A stretch of DNA of 64,000 nt from an uncultured Desulfobulbaceae bacterium (GCA_947259225.1 CAMYLK010000001.1:124001-188000); one strand, 5' to 3'. Counted from the stretch's first letter, positions 45,815 through 55,249 are shown. Program-made: numbers and translations. Notes: a model not told the origin generated them from the letters alone.

Positions 45815-46079
45815 TTGATGACCCTCCTGGTTGAGGTTTTTTCTGTCGGATGCTTGCGGAAGAAGTCACTATTAATATGAATGATATACGAGATGAAACG
45901 TGATTGCAAAGCTCTGAAACATTAAGCGAATTTGTCGGGGGCATGCATTTTTCATTTTCGCCCACAGGCTGTATACTTAAAGATGAAGACACCGGTAGAA
46001 TATGAAGTCCGGGTTCTATTAAACAGTTGCTTCACTCTTACTGTTTACAGACTGGTCATAACTTCGTAAGGGAATATAT

Positions 46080-47390
46080 ATGGGGCACACGGGAGCAAAA
46101 GACATATATCAGGAGTTGGGAGACAGTCTCGACAGCCTGACAACACGGACCCCCGGGAACAAGGCTTTTCAGGCCATCATTACCGAGCTCTACACACCCG
46201 AAGAAGCAGAGTTCATTGTCAGAATGCCCACCGGACTCTCATCACTTGATCAGTTGATGAAAACGACGGGGATGCAGCGTCCGCAACTTGAGCATCTGCT
46301 GACAGAATCCTGCGACAAGGGGCTGGTGGTCGATTTCTGGCTGCAGGACAATTACTACTATGCTCCCGCACCGTTTATCATAGGGCTTTTCGAGTTTACC
46401 ATGATGCGTACCGGAGAAGGGTGCGATTATAAAAAATGGGCCGGGCTCTTTCACGACTATCTTTCAGGAAACGATGATTTTTACAGGGCTAACAGCGGCG
46501 ACAACAATCTGGTTTCCCTGATGCGGACCCTGCCGCATGAAGAGGCAGTTTCAGAATACATAGAAGTCCTTGACTACGAGAAGGCGAAAGCAATTATAGA
46601 GGCACAGGAGAAACTCGCTGTCGGTTTCTGCTCATGCCGCCACGAAAAACATCACCTCGGCCTCAAAAAGTGCGATACGCCCATGGACAACTGTACCTCA
46701 ATGGGAATGTCTGCCGACTACCTGGTCCGGCACAAGATGGCCCGGTCCATTTCAAAAACAGAGATGCTTGAAATTCTGGATCGTTCCAGGGAACTCTGCC
46801 TGGTGTTCAATGCTGATAATGTCAAACAGAACGTCAGTTTTATATGTCATTGTTGCAAATGCTGCTGTAATGCCCTGGCAGGAATCAGCAAGTGGGGTTA
46901 TGTCAACTCAGTTGTAAGCTCAACACTGATTGCCGAATGCGATGAGGTAAAATGTGAAGCATGCGGCAAGTGCGTCAAAGCCTGTCCAGTTGACGGTGTT
47001 TCGCTGATAGATCAGAGCGCCGGTGAAAGGGATCGGACGAAAAAGACCGTTCACGTAGATCGTGATTTCTGTCTTGGTTGCGGGGTATGTGCACTTAAAT
47101 GTTCTACAGGCGCCATGAGACTCAAGAAGCGTGAACAAAGGGTTTTTCATCCGGAAAATATCTTTGAAAAAATAATGCTGACAGCACTTGAACGCGGAAC
47201 TTTACAAAACCAGCTTTTTCCAAACCCGAACCTGTTTACCCACAAGTTTATGAGGGGACTGGTGGGTGGTTTCTGCCGGTTACCGGCTGTCAAAAAAGCC
47301 TTGATGAGCAATCAGCTTCGTTCGCGCTTTCTGAAATCCATTGAAACAGGCGCCAGGATCCAGGGCAGGGGATGGATGACGCAGTTATAA
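46080..47390 (+). CDS. 4Fe-4S protein with N-terminal winged-helix-like region
   Basis: 436 residues. The first 110 (IITELYTPEEAEFIVRMPTGLSSLDQL, then LEHLLTESCDKGLVVDF) look like a winged helix. The middle is very Cys-rich: CSCRHEKHHLGLKKC...NC, then CHCCKCCCNAL. Two [4Fe-4S] ferredoxin motifs follow: CEACGKCVKACPVDG (about residue 297) and CLGCGVCALKCSTGA (about 337). Related multi-cluster ferredoxins are common in Desulfobacterota, where they are thought to transfer electrons; partner unknown. It stands alone between two minus-strand genes. Confidence 0.8.
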   Translation: MGHTGAKDIYQELGDSLDSLTTRTPGNKAFQAIITELYTPEEAEFIVRMPTGLSSLDQLMKTTGMQRPQLEHLLTESCDKGLVVDFWLQDNYYYAPAPFIIGLFEFTMMRTGEGCDYKKWAGLFHDYLSGNDDFYRANSGDNNLVSLMRTLPHEEAVSEYIEVLDYEKAKAIIEAQEKLAVGFCSCRHEKHHLGLKKCDTPMDNCTSMGMSADYLVRHKMARSISKTEMLEILDRSRELCLVFNADNVKQNVSFICHCCKCCCNALAGISKWGYVNSVVSSTLIAECDEVKCEACGKCVKACPVDGVSLIDQSAGERDRTKKTVHVDRDFCLGCGVCALKCSTGAMRLKKREQRVFHPENIFEKIMLTALERGTLQNQLFPNPNLFTHKFMRGLVGGFCRLPAVKKALMSNQLRSRFLKSIETGARIQGRGWMTQL

Positions 47391-47412
47391 AGCATAAACA
47401 CAGAAAGGGTTG

Positions 47413-48378
47413 TCATCCTGACTCGTATGTATTGAATTCAGGGTAAAGTTTTTCAGCACATTTCGGACATATACCATGAGAAAATTGTATTTCAGCATGG
47501 GCGCTGATATATTCCTCAACCTGCGTCCAATACCCCTCGTCATTACGAATGCTTTTACAGGAACAGCAGATAGGCAGAAGCCCTGACAGCTGTTTGACCT
47601 CTTTCAGCGACAGCTGCAGTTTTTCAATTATTTCAGTTCGTTCCCTGTCATTTTTATGTATGTGCACACTACATGAACCAATGGCAAGAAAGCCTATGAG
47701 CCAGATTGCCAGGTAGGAAATCAGCAGGGTTTTTATGTGATCGTTCTGTGTGGCAATAAAAGGTTGGGCAGCGATGGAAACACTTATGCCGCCACGCTTA
47801 TCTCCCAGTTTATCGCCGTAACGCTCATGGCACTCAAGACACATTGGCTCTATAACAAGGGTGGAAAAGTAGCGGAACTGTTTTTCTCCTTCAGAACCTG
47901 ATACCAGTTCAAAATATTCGTCCTGGCTATTTATTTTCCGGAGTACTTCTTCTTCCCAAAGATCAGGTGAATTTTCAGGGTTAATCGGTTTGAGTCCTGT
48001 CAAATGAAATTGCACATTGCCCTTCTCTTTTGCAACATCAGATATCTGGCGGGTCATATATGCCGGATTGAGCTTGGTCAGGGTCATGCCTGATGTTGTA
48101 AACAGATCCCTGTATGGGTCATCTTCCAGGAATGGGTTAGGCTGAGTATCTTCTGTGACAGGGACATAGACCCCTCTGTGCATGGCATTCCAGAACCGGG
48201 TCATGAGAAATTCATGGAAAAATGCACTGGTCTGAGCAAATGCCAGGTCAGAGGATTGCCTGATTTCTTTTGCTGCGCTCCAGTAAAAAAGACCACCGAG
48301 AGTGACCGTCCAGAGCAGTGCTGAAACAACAGCAATTTTTATGAGAGGAGAGGAAGGAGAACTGATATAATCTTTCAT
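47413..48378 (-). CDS. DUF3365 haem-binding sensor-like membrane protein
   Basis: 321 residues: N-terminal helix (IAVVSALLWTVTLGGLFYW), an extracytoplasmic DUF3365/Tll0287-like domain ending in a covalent haem motif CLECH (about residue 194) and GGISVSIAAQPF, a second helix (LLISYLAIWLIGFLAIGS), then a cytoplasmic tail with LPICCSCKSIRNDEGYW and SHGICPKCAEKLYPEF. That tail is a Cys-pair module often found at the end of sensor proteins. Likely a redox or ligand sensor; no kinase or cyclase domain is present. Confidence 0.83.
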   Translation of the reverse strand: MKDYISSPSSPLIKIAVVSALLWTVTLGGLFYWSAAKEIRQSSDLAFAQTSAFFHEFLMTRFWNAMHRGVYVPVTEDTQPNPFLEDDPYRDLFTTSGMTLTKLNPAYMTRQISDVAKEKGNVQFHLTGLKPINPENSPDLWEEEVLRKINSQDEYFELVSGSEGEKQFRYFSTLVIEPMCLECHERYGDKLGDKRGGISVSIAAQPFIATQNDHIKTLLISYLAIWLIGFLAIGSCSVHIHKNDRERTEIIEKLQLSLKEVKQLSGLLPICCSCKSIRNDEGYWTQVEEYISAHAEIQFSHGICPKCAEKLYPEFNTYESG

Positions 48379-48640
48379 AACGCACCCACATTATGGTGAA
48401 AGAAAACTTGCGAGCAGCCGGAACAAACGATTCAGTCTACGGCTTTATATATGAGCATTTCATTCGTAGTTTACATCGACTCTTTCTGCCTTAAATAGAA
48501 AAAAAACGGGCTGACTACTGTAGATACAGTAAAAAACCAGAGCAGCATAACGCCTGACATAGCGGTCTGGTCGGAACGTGATAATTTCAGTACGGGTTTA
48601 TCTTTTAATTATATCACAGGGGAAAATTATTTGTAAAATA

Positions 48641-49177
48641 TCAGCGTGGGAGGTTGGGGAGATATTTCTGCAGCATTGCCAAAGCTTCAGGAGAGTTCCA
48701 TTTTTGAGGGCCGATAAATTTTTCACGGAGGATCCCCTGGGTGTCTATGATGAAAGTTTCGGGTACACCGGTGAGCCCAAATTGTGCCGCCATATCTGAG
48801 GAATTTTCCGCTATAATAGGTGCGGAAAACCCGATTTTTTCTGCCATTTTGAACGCGAATTCAGGACGATCATTATAAAGGATGGTAAGCATTTGAAATG
48901 ATGTTTCAGGCAGGCGACGGTTCAGAGCTTCCATGGAAGGCATTTCCTCCAGGCATGGGGCACACCATGTTGCCCAGAAATTGATAAAAACAACTTTTCC
49001 GCGAAGCTCTGATAGTTTCCATACCTTGCCTTTGATATCTGTCAGTACAAACTCCGGTACAGGCTGATTTTTGATCACTTTGGTTGTATCACCAGGCCCG
49101 CAGCCTGCTAACAGGAAGGCAGAATACGCTAGAACTATGCATGAAACAAAATATAAAGTTCCTTTTATTCGACTCAT
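48641..49177 (-). CDS. TlpA-like thioredoxin lipoprotein (second copy)
   Basis: 178 residues with a lipobox (AYSAFLLAGC) and the active site FWATWCAPCLEEMPSM, then GVPETFIIDTQG. It is a close paralogue of the protein at 43140: both share LREKFIGP/VREKFIGP and the same domain limits. Expected role is extracytoplasmic disulfide reduction. It stands alone rather than with dsb genes. Confidence 0.9.
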   Translation of the reverse strand: MSRIKGTLYFVSCIVLAYSAFLLAGCGPGDTTKVIKNQPVPEFVLTDIKGKVWKLSELRGKVVFINFWATWCAPCLEEMPSMEALNRRLPETSFQMLTILYNDRPEFAFKMAEKIGFSAPIIAENSSDMAAQFGLTGVPETFIIDTQGILREKFIGPQKWNSPEALAMLQKYLPNLPR

Positions 49178-49280
49178 TTTTATTTTATCCTCAAAATATG
49201 ATTATTCAGTATCGTCAAGCAAATCATAATTTATCCCCATCCTATGGAAAATCCAAGGGGAAAGGAAAAAATAATATATT

Positions 49281-49664
49281 ATGAAAACCGCGCTGAACAT
49301 AATAGCTGAAAGAAAAATAGAAGAATTTTTCCGAAACAATGATGGACCAGACCTGAGCCACTGGAAAAACAAGACTCTTCCGGTAGAGGACATGAGCAAT
49401 GTACCGGCTGATTTACGTATGGCCTATAAGATGTTGAAAAATGCCGGGTATATTCCAGAGGAGGTGGCACTGAAAAAGGAAATTGCTCGAACCGAAGATC
49501 TGCTTGCTCACTGCAAGGATGAGAAAATGAAGTTCAAGCAATTGAAAAAATTGAGTTTTTTGCAGTTCAAGCTGGAGTGTCACATGGGGAGAAGCCTCAG
49601 GCTGGAGAGTGATTCAACTTACTATGACAAGGTGGTAGATAAGGTCGAGGTGAACAACAGGTAA
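49281..49664 (+). CDS. DUF1992-like (DnaJC28-type) small protein
   Basis: 127 residues. The N-terminal MKTALNIIAERKIEEFFRNN and the following DLSHWKNKTLPVED resemble the DUF1992 domain, whose pattern is 'iaE.kIreA...G.fdnLpg.GkPL'. Later, PADLRMAYKMLKNAGYIPEEV matches the usual 'p.elrla.k.lkn.G..P'. Function unknown. Confidence 0.7.
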   Translation: MKTALNIIAERKIEEFFRNNDGPDLSHWKNKTLPVEDMSNVPADLRMAYKMLKNAGYIPEEVALKKEIARTEDLLAHCKDEKMKFKQLKKLSFLQFKLECHMGRSLRLESDSTYYDKVVDKVEVNNR

Positions 49665-49784
49665 TGGACAGGGCGGGAATTGAGAGTTGCTTGGTATTGA
49701 GGTGTTACAAGTGCCGAGCTTTTACTTTCAGCATCATGACTGGCGCAGAACCTGGTTCCGGGCAGCGCCAGTCATGATTCATCA

Positions 49785-49970
49785 TTACATTTCAGTAACA
49801 GTGATGGCCTCTTCCGGGCAAACTTCAATGCATGTCTCGCAACCGAGGCATTCATCCATGTTCACTGGATCCGATTTGCCGTCTACCATTTCAAAAACCT
49901 GGGCAGGGCAAGCGTTAACACATTCTTCATCGCCATTACATTTATCTTTGTCTACAACTACATCCCACAT
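49785..49970 (-). CDS. Small ferredoxin with one Asp-containing cluster site
   Basis: 61 residues. ATG 49970 is chosen for the GGAGGTG site just upstream; a longer frame to 50162 is unlikely. The second site is a full CLGCETCIEVC. The first is CNGDEECVNAC, where the second Cys is Asp, a D-type site that can hold an easily interconverted [3Fe-4S]/[4Fe-4S] cluster. Close relatives are common in sulfate reducers as soluble electron carriers. Confidence 0.9.
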   Translation of the reverse strand: MWDVVVDKDKCNGDEECVNACPAQVFEMVDGKSDPVNMDECLGCETCIEVCPEEAITVTEM

Positions 49971-49986
49971 GGTTACACCTCCGTGA

Positions 49987-50442
49987 ATAGGTTGTTTAGC
50001 TTTGTAAGCTCTAGCGGTTCTTATATCTCCATTCAGAGTATAAATTACTTTCTGGAGCCGGAATTTTTCGCAGCTCTTTTTTATATCAGAATCTCCTATA
50101 CCAAATATGAGAAAAAAATAATATATTTTTTCAACACCCTGATGACCCATTGTCATGTCCATCGCTTAGGAGGCTGGAAAGACGCCCTTTTTCAGGTGTC
50201 TTTTCTTTCTGTTAAACAGAAAAACAGAATGTAAGAAAACAGTAGGACAAATTTATTCATCTGTTACAGTCAATCATATTGTCTCTTAAGCTTCTTTTGA
50301 TGGCAATGAAATGATGCTGACCTGCGAAAGATGATGAATTCATAAACAGCTTTACAGGTTGAGTAAGAACTATGGTTAAGTATCTGGTCGCAACGCTCAA
50401 CCATTGGTTAAAGTAACATTTTCCCGAAACCAGCCATTGCAA
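49987..50442. other. Intergenic region between ferredoxin and the Cys-rich gene
   Basis: About 450 bp, no supported gene. A hairpin AAAGACGCC/GGTGTCTTT (loop CTTTTTCA) at about 50178-50203 followed by TCTTTCTG could be a terminator or part of the ferredoxin promoter region. Nothing else recognised. Confidence 0.4.
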
Positions 50443-50724
50443 ATGATAAACAAAACATCTCCTCCGGAAGATACATTGCAGATAAGGTGTCCCAGGCTCG
50501 GACATCAAATTCATTTTTCCTACTGCCGGAGAGAGAATTTCGGGCTTCCCTGTATGAAAATCCTTAATTGCTGGTATCCGCACTTCCAGGTAGAGGCGTA
50601 TCTCCGTAAAGAACTCTCACAGGATGAATGGCGTGAAGCATTTGAAAAGCCTGTTAAACCGAAAATACAGACACTCATGGAACTGATTAATCAAGCGCAA
50701 AAGGGGAAGAAAGAGAAAAAGTGA
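50443..50724 (+). CDS. Cysteine-rich small protein preceding an aldo/keto reductase
   Basis: 93 residues from ATG 50443; the ribosome-binding site is weak. The core IRCPRLGHQIHFSYCRRENFGLPCMKILNCWYPHF holds four spaced Cys (about residues 16, 26, 35 and 41) and looks like a metal site; the C-terminal half is charged helix. I have seen this kind of motif in Desulfobacterota hypothetical proteins but know no function. Its stop overlaps the GTG start of the aldo/keto reductase by 4 bp. Confidence 0.7.
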   Translation: MINKTSPPEDTLQIRCPRLGHQIHFSYCRRENFGLPCMKILNCWYPHFQVEAYLRKELSQDEWREAFEKPVKPKIQTLMELINQAQKGKKEKK

Positions 50725-51560
50725 AAACCGTGAATTTTGGCCGTTCAGAAAAGAAAGTAACGCATATCGGTTTGGGTGGTGAAGGGGTATTGAGGACCTT
50801 TGACAGGTTAGATGAGGCCAGGGCTGTGATACTCGAAGCAATTGAACTGGGCGTGACCTACTTTGATTCGGCGCAGGCATATTCCGATAGCGAGATTTAT
50901 TACGGCAGCGTCTGGAAAGAGGAACCTGGTCTGAGGAAATCTGTTTTCCAGACCAGTAAATCAGCTTCACGAAGTAAAGAGGGTGCCCTGGAGGATTTAC
51001 AGAACTCCCTTAATCGACTGCATACGGATTACCTCGACCTCTGGCAGATACATGATGTACGTACTGATGATGATCTGCAGGTAATTTCAGGCCCGGGTGG
51101 AGCTCTGGAGGCTTTTATCGAGGCTAGGGAAAAAGGAATAGTCCGGTATATCGGAGTTACCGGTCATCATGACCCGACTATCCTTACCCGGGCAGTGAAC
51201 GAATGGCCTCTGGACGCCGTGCTGCTTCCTGTCAACCCGATCGAGGGTTTACTCGGCGGTTTTTTAACCCAGACACTTTCGTTAGCTAAGGAGAAAGGCC
51301 TCGCGATTATCGGGATGAAAGTCCTGGGAGGAGGACATTATATTCTTCCTCAGTTAAATATTACTACGGAAATGCTTGTTCGTTATGCCATGACTTTTGA
51401 CATAACACTGTCGATTATCGGCTGCGCTCTTCCGGAGGAAGTACGTGAAGTGGTTGCAGCGGTAGAAAATGGGAAGCTTCCCGGGCAGGAAAAGGACATC
51501 ATGGAGGACAGTCTTAAAACGTATGCATCCGGACTGGCCTTTTATAGAGGTGTTAAATAG
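50721..51560 (+). CDS. Aldo/keto reductase
   Basis: 279 residues from a GTG overlapping the upstream stop. AKR features: HIGLGGEGVLRTF, the catalytic-Asp/Tyr region GVTYFDSAQAYSDSE (D and Y present), Lys in VFQTSK, LQNSLNRLHTDYLDLWQIHDV with the catalytic His segment, GIVRYIGVTGHHDP and GMKVLGGG. NAD(P)H-dependent carbonyl reduction is expected. Unlike AKRs of this clade that end in a ferredoxin domain, it stops after the barrel. Confidence 0.9.
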   Translation: MKTVNFGRSEKKVTHIGLGGEGVLRTFDRLDEARAVILEAIELGVTYFDSAQAYSDSEIYYGSVWKEEPGLRKSVFQTSKSASRSKEGALEDLQNSLNRLHTDYLDLWQIHDVRTDDDLQVISGPGGALEAFIEAREKGIVRYIGVTGHHDPTILTRAVNEWPLDAVLLPVNPIEGLLGGFLTQTLSLAKEKGLAIIGMKVLGGGHYILPQLNITTEMLVRYAMTFDITLSIIGCALPEEVREVVAAVENGKLPGQEKDIMEDSLKTYASGLAFYRGVK

Positions 51561-51695
51561 CAGGGTAGAAAACACACGACGGGATTCACGTTTTGGTCTA
51601 TCCGGACATCCGATGAAGGCAAGGGGTATTTTTTGTAAAGTTGACAGTGAAAGATATTTTATGAAGTCGATAAAATCCAGGAAGGAGGGATTGGT

Positions 51696-52916
51696 ATGAA
51701 CAGAAGAAAAATGAGCTTATCCCTGATTATGGGGACGATTTTTTTAATGTTTCCTCTGCTGGCAGGAGCTGAAGAGAGCATATGCATTGCCTGTCACAAT
51801 GATGTGACTCCGGGCATTGTGAAAGATTTCCTCAGCGGGGCAATGGGAAAAAGCGGAATGGATTGCTCTGATTGCCATGGCTCGGAACACAAGACCGCAA
51901 ATGATTCATCCAGGGTTCAACTTCCGACGGAAAAAACCTGCCAGAAGTGTCATGAAATTCAAGTTGAACAGTATATGTCCGGCAAACATTCCCTGGGCTG
52001 GATTGCTTTGACCGCTATGCCGGAAACCGGCTTTCAACCCCATGCCTATATTCAGGGTCTTAAAGGGTGCGGCGGCTGTCATAAAATAGGTGTAAGGGAC
52101 GAGAAAACAAAGGCCGAGGGCAGGTATGGCTCACCCTGTGATTCCTGCCATACACGGCATAAATTTTCAAAGGAAGAAGCTAACAGTCCCCAAGCCTGCA
52201 GGACATGTCACATGGGTTTTGACCACCCCCAGTGGGAGATGTGGTCAAGTTCCAAACATGGTGTGATATACAGTACTGAGGGTGATACCGGGAGGGCTCC
52301 TAAATGCCAGACCTGCCATATGGTTGAGGGGGATCATCGTGTTATGACCGCCTGGGGATTTCTGGCCCTTCGGCTGCCAGAGGAAGATGAAGAGTGGATG
52401 GGATATCGCACGACTATTTTAAAGGGCCTACATATACTTGATCCGGAAGGTAACCCCACTCCTCGGCTTGATGTGGTGAAAGCCGGTAAAGTCGCCCGCC
52501 TGAGTAAAGAAGAATGGCAGGCGGAGCGTGACAGCATGCTGGACGTCTGCGCGAATTGTCACAGCAAGTCCTATGCGAGAAGAAATTTGAAAAATGGTGA
52601 TGAGATGATCAAGGAGGCCGATAAGCTCATGGCCGAGGCTATTGAGATTGTCGCAGACCTGTACGAGCGCGGCCTGATAAAGCCCCAAGAGGGGAAGGCG
52701 GCCTATCCTGATCTTCTGGCCTTTTATGGAGCAGTTACACCAATTGAACAGACATTGTACGTAATGTTTCTGGAGCACAGGATGCGGGCCTTCCAGGGTG
52801 CCTTTCATATGAACCCGGATTATACAACCTGGTACGGCCTGGCGGAATTGAACAAGGATCTTGTGGAGATAAAGGCAGAGGCTGAGAGAATGATCAGGGA
52901 ATCAGAAAGAAAGTGA
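51696..52916 (+). CDS. Octaheme cytochrome c of the hydroxylamine oxidoreductase (HAO) family
   Basis: 406 residues, signal peptide (LIMGTIFLMFPLLAGAEE), AGGAGGG before ATG. Eight CXXCH sites start at residues 30, 57, 82, 125, 148, 168, 204 and 285 (CIACH, CSDCH, CQKCH, CGGCH, CDSCH, CRTCH, CQTCH, CANCH), the spacing pattern of HAO-type octahemes, followed by a long helical C-terminus. Bacterial relatives outside nitrifiers often work in reverse as nitrite or hydroxylamine reductases. Whether the Tyr that cross-links the P460 haem is present cannot be judged without alignment. It ends at a good terminator. Confidence 0.83.
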   Translation: MNRRKMSLSLIMGTIFLMFPLLAGAEESICIACHNDVTPGIVKDFLSGAMGKSGMDCSDCHGSEHKTANDSSRVQLPTEKTCQKCHEIQVEQYMSGKHSLGWIALTAMPETGFQPHAYIQGLKGCGGCHKIGVRDEKTKAEGRYGSPCDSCHTRHKFSKEEANSPQACRTCHMGFDHPQWEMWSSSKHGVIYSTEGDTGRAPKCQTCHMVEGDHRVMTAWGFLALRLPEEDEEWMGYRTTILKGLHILDPEGNPTPRLDVVKAGKVARLSKEEWQAERDSMLDVCANCHSKSYARRNLKNGDEMIKEADKLMAEAIEIVADLYERGLIKPQEGKAAYPDLLAFYGAVTPIEQTLYVMFLEHRMRAFQGAFHMNPDYTTWYGLAELNKDLVEIKAEAERMIRESERK

Positions 52917-52951
52917 TACAAGCAGGTTTGAATACAGCTTGTTAATGATAA

Positions 52952-52992
52952 AAAGCGAAGGTTTCTGTTTGGATAGACCTTCGCTTTATTTT
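52952..52992 (+). terminator. Terminator after the octaheme cytochrome gene
   Basis: An 11-bp stem AAAGCGAAGGT / ACCTTCGCTTT with a 14-nt loop, then ATTTT. Confidence 0.8.
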
Positions 52993-53112
52993 GCAGAAAT
53001 GGAAAAGATTTGATTCAAGTCAATGGAAAATGAGTGCAGTGGGTTAAAATAAAGGCAAATTGATAAAAGATAACTCAGTAGTTTTTAGCTTTGGTCTGAA
53101 AAGAGGTGTGTG

Positions 53113-54069
53113 ATGGAATTTACAAGATGGGATGATTTTCTGGTAGCGGAACATGAAATGATAGAACGGAGCATGGCGGTATTGAAATCCTGCCTGGAAA
53201 ATCTTGATGAATCAGCCGTAAATCCTGTTCAGATGATGAGGGCCATGGATTTTTTGCTCGAGTTTGGCGACAAGGTTCACAATCGCAAGGAAGAGGAACT
53301 TCTATTTCCGTTGATGCAGGAGAGAGGTATCCCGGTTGAAGGAGGCCCCTTGGGGGTCATGCTCATGGAGCATCAGGCGGAACGCGAGCTGCTTGGTGCC
53401 ATGATGATGCAGGCCAAGGGCCTCAAGGATGCATCGGGTACTGAAATAGAGGAATACAGGAGTAAGGGTCTCGAATACCTGCAGATCCGGGCTGAACATA
53501 TCTGGAAAGAAAATGATGTCCTGTTCAAGATGGGTGCAAAAGTCACCGGTGATGAAGATAATACGGCCTTGCTAGAGGGATTTGCCAGGATCGACAGTGA
53601 GACATACGGAGCGACGGCACGGGATAAATTTCAGCAGATGCTGAAAGAGGTTGAAGAAGGGGCCCGGATCAGGACAAGGCTTATAGAAAATCTGTCGTAT
53701 GACCAGATCCATGCCATTATGGAGGCCATGCCCTTTGAGGTGACCTTTGTGGACGCGGATGATGTGGTAGCCTATTTCAACAGGCTGGACAGGGAAAAGC
53801 TTTTTCCCAGGACCCGATCCGTTATCGGTCGTACGGTAACAAAGTGTCACCCGGAAAAAAGTGTTGATACCGTGCATGCCATTGTTGATGGCTTTAAAAA
53901 TAAAACCCGTGAGAGTGCAGAGTTCTGGATTGATTTTCGTGATGATAAGATCCTGATCCGTTACTTTCCAGTCTATGACGATCATGGTGCATACATGGGA
54001 GTCCTGGAGGTAACACAGGCCATCGGGTGGATTCAGGTCATTGAAGGGCAGAAACGGTTGCTGGATTGA
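53113..54069 (+). CDS. Hemerythrin-domain plus PAS-domain protein (DUF438-like)
   Basis: 318 residues. About 1-150 is a hemerythrin-like four-helix bundle with the metal-binding His/Glu set (EHEMIERSMAVL, KVHNRKEEELLFPLM, MEHQAERELLGAM, RAEHIWKENDVLF). About 200-315 is a PAS domain (IMEAMPFEVTFVDADDVVAYFN, RTVTKCHPEKSVDTV, YMGVLEVTQ) of the DUF438 type. Such proteins are thought to sense oxygen, nitric oxide or redox state. It follows the HAO-like cytochrome, which would fit nitrogen-oxide stress, but a terminator separates them. Confidence 0.88.
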   Translation: MEFTRWDDFLVAEHEMIERSMAVLKSCLENLDESAVNPVQMMRAMDFLLEFGDKVHNRKEEELLFPLMQERGIPVEGGPLGVMLMEHQAERELLGAMMMQAKGLKDASGTEIEEYRSKGLEYLQIRAEHIWKENDVLFKMGAKVTGDEDNTALLEGFARIDSETYGATARDKFQQMLKEVEEGARIRTRLIENLSYDQIHAIMEAMPFEVTFVDADDVVAYFNRLDREKLFPRTRSVIGRTVTKCHPEKSVDTVHAIVDGFKNKTRESAEFWIDFRDDKILIRYFPVYDDHGAYMGVLEVTQAIGWIQVIEGQKRLLD

Positions 54070-54154
54070 GTTGAGGGTCCTGATACATAGGTTCCGCTAT
54101 CTTCCTGTAGCTTTCGTACAGGCCTGATTTAGAACTTGACCGCTGATAAATACC

Positions 54155-54625
54155 ATGAAGATTTTTATCCACGGATTGGAAAGCACAAGTAAAGGAACCA
54201 AGGGGAAATGGTTCAGTAAACATATTCCAGATATTCGTATTCCGGACTTTCCGGGCAGTCTTGATGAGCGTATGACAAAGCTGAATGATCTTCTTGCCGG
54301 CCAGGAAAATATTGTGCTGGTCGGTTCCAGCTTCGGTGGCCTCATGGCGACCATCTATGCCCTGGAGAACGAAGGCAGGGTGAGTGAGATGTTCCTCCTT
54401 GCCCCTGCCTTGAATTTTCCTGATTTTTCAAGATACTCGGGAAGGAAAACAGGAGTACCGACCCAGCTTTTTATCGGCAGGCAGGATGATATCTGCCCGC
54501 CTGACACAGTTATACCGAGAGCACGGGAGACCTTCACAAATCTTACCGTCCACAAATCAGACGACGATCATCCGCTGCGCAATACTTTTCCCAATATCGA
54601 CTGGAAAGGACTCTTGCCAGTATAG
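54155..54625 (+). CDS. Small alpha/beta hydrolase (YqiA/UPF0227-like)
   Basis: 156 residues, starting MKIFIHGLESTSKGTKG, with nucleophile elbow GSSFGGLMA (Ser about residue 54), the Asp segment LFIGRQDDICPP and the His segment SDDDHPL. Size and the opening IHGL fit the YqiA esterase group. It converges with the nitroreductase gene 5 bp away. Substrate unknown. Confidence 0.85.
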   Translation: MKIFIHGLESTSKGTKGKWFSKHIPDIRIPDFPGSLDERMTKLNDLLAGQENIVLVGSSFGGLMATIYALENEGRVSEMFLLAPALNFPDFSRYSGRKTGVPTQLFIGRQDDICPPDTVIPRARETFTNLTVHKSDDDHPLRNTFPNIDWKGLLPV

Positions 54626-54630
54626 CTAAC

Positions 54631-55149
54631 CTACCACTGCTCCCTGTGGACCTTGTCCGGGTTTAAGCGGGTGCGGGCCGGAGGCGGTTCTTTTGGCCAG
54701 CCGATGGCAATGCCGCACATGGGGATGATGTTGTCGGGCAGATTAAAGAGTTTCCTGATTCCTTCCATTCTTTCCTGCCTGGGATGCACCCCCAGCCAGC
54801 AGGTGCCAAGGCCGAGAGCGTTTGCCGCCAGAAGGATATTCTCAACCGCCGCGCTCAGATCCTGCAGCATATATGATTCAAGTCCGTCGTGGGCCTGAGT
54901 GATATCACCGCACACGACAAAAGCAGCGGTGGCCTGCCTCAGCATCTGGCCATGGGTCAGTACATCAGCAAGCTTGTTAATGGTCTCTCTGTTCTTTAAA
55001 ACAATGAAATGCCATGGATCTTTTGCAACAGCAGAGGGAGCGGCCATCCCGGCTTCTAGAAGGTCATGGATCATGTCATCCGATACTTCTCTGTCTTGGT
55101 ATTGACGAACACTGCGCCGTGTAAAAATAAAATCAAGCTTCTGGTTCAT
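54631..55149 (-). CDS. Nitroreductase-family FMN protein
   Basis: 172 residues with FTRRSVRQYQDREVSDD (phosphate-binding Arg), GMAAPSAVAKDPWHFIVLKN, AAVENILLAANALGLGTCWLG and MCGIAIGWPKEP, the set for the nitroreductase fold. It is an NAD(P)H-dependent FMN oxidoreductase of unknown natural substrate. Confidence 0.9.
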   Translation of the reverse strand: MNQKLDFIFTRRSVRQYQDREVSDDMIHDLLEAGMAAPSAVAKDPWHFIVLKNRETINKLADVLTHGQMLRQATAAFVVCGDITQAHDGLESYMLQDLSAAVENILLAANALGLGTCWLGVHPRQERMEGIRKLFNLPDNIIPMCGIAIGWPKEPPPARTRLNPDKVHREQW

Positions 55150-55249
55150 AGCTTTTTCCTTTCAAGTTGGTGTGTAGGTTTCGCTTTATTTTAATCTTAA
55201 AAACCTTGTCCTTTGGGCCAGGGCAGAGATTTTTGGCTTGTCCACTTTG

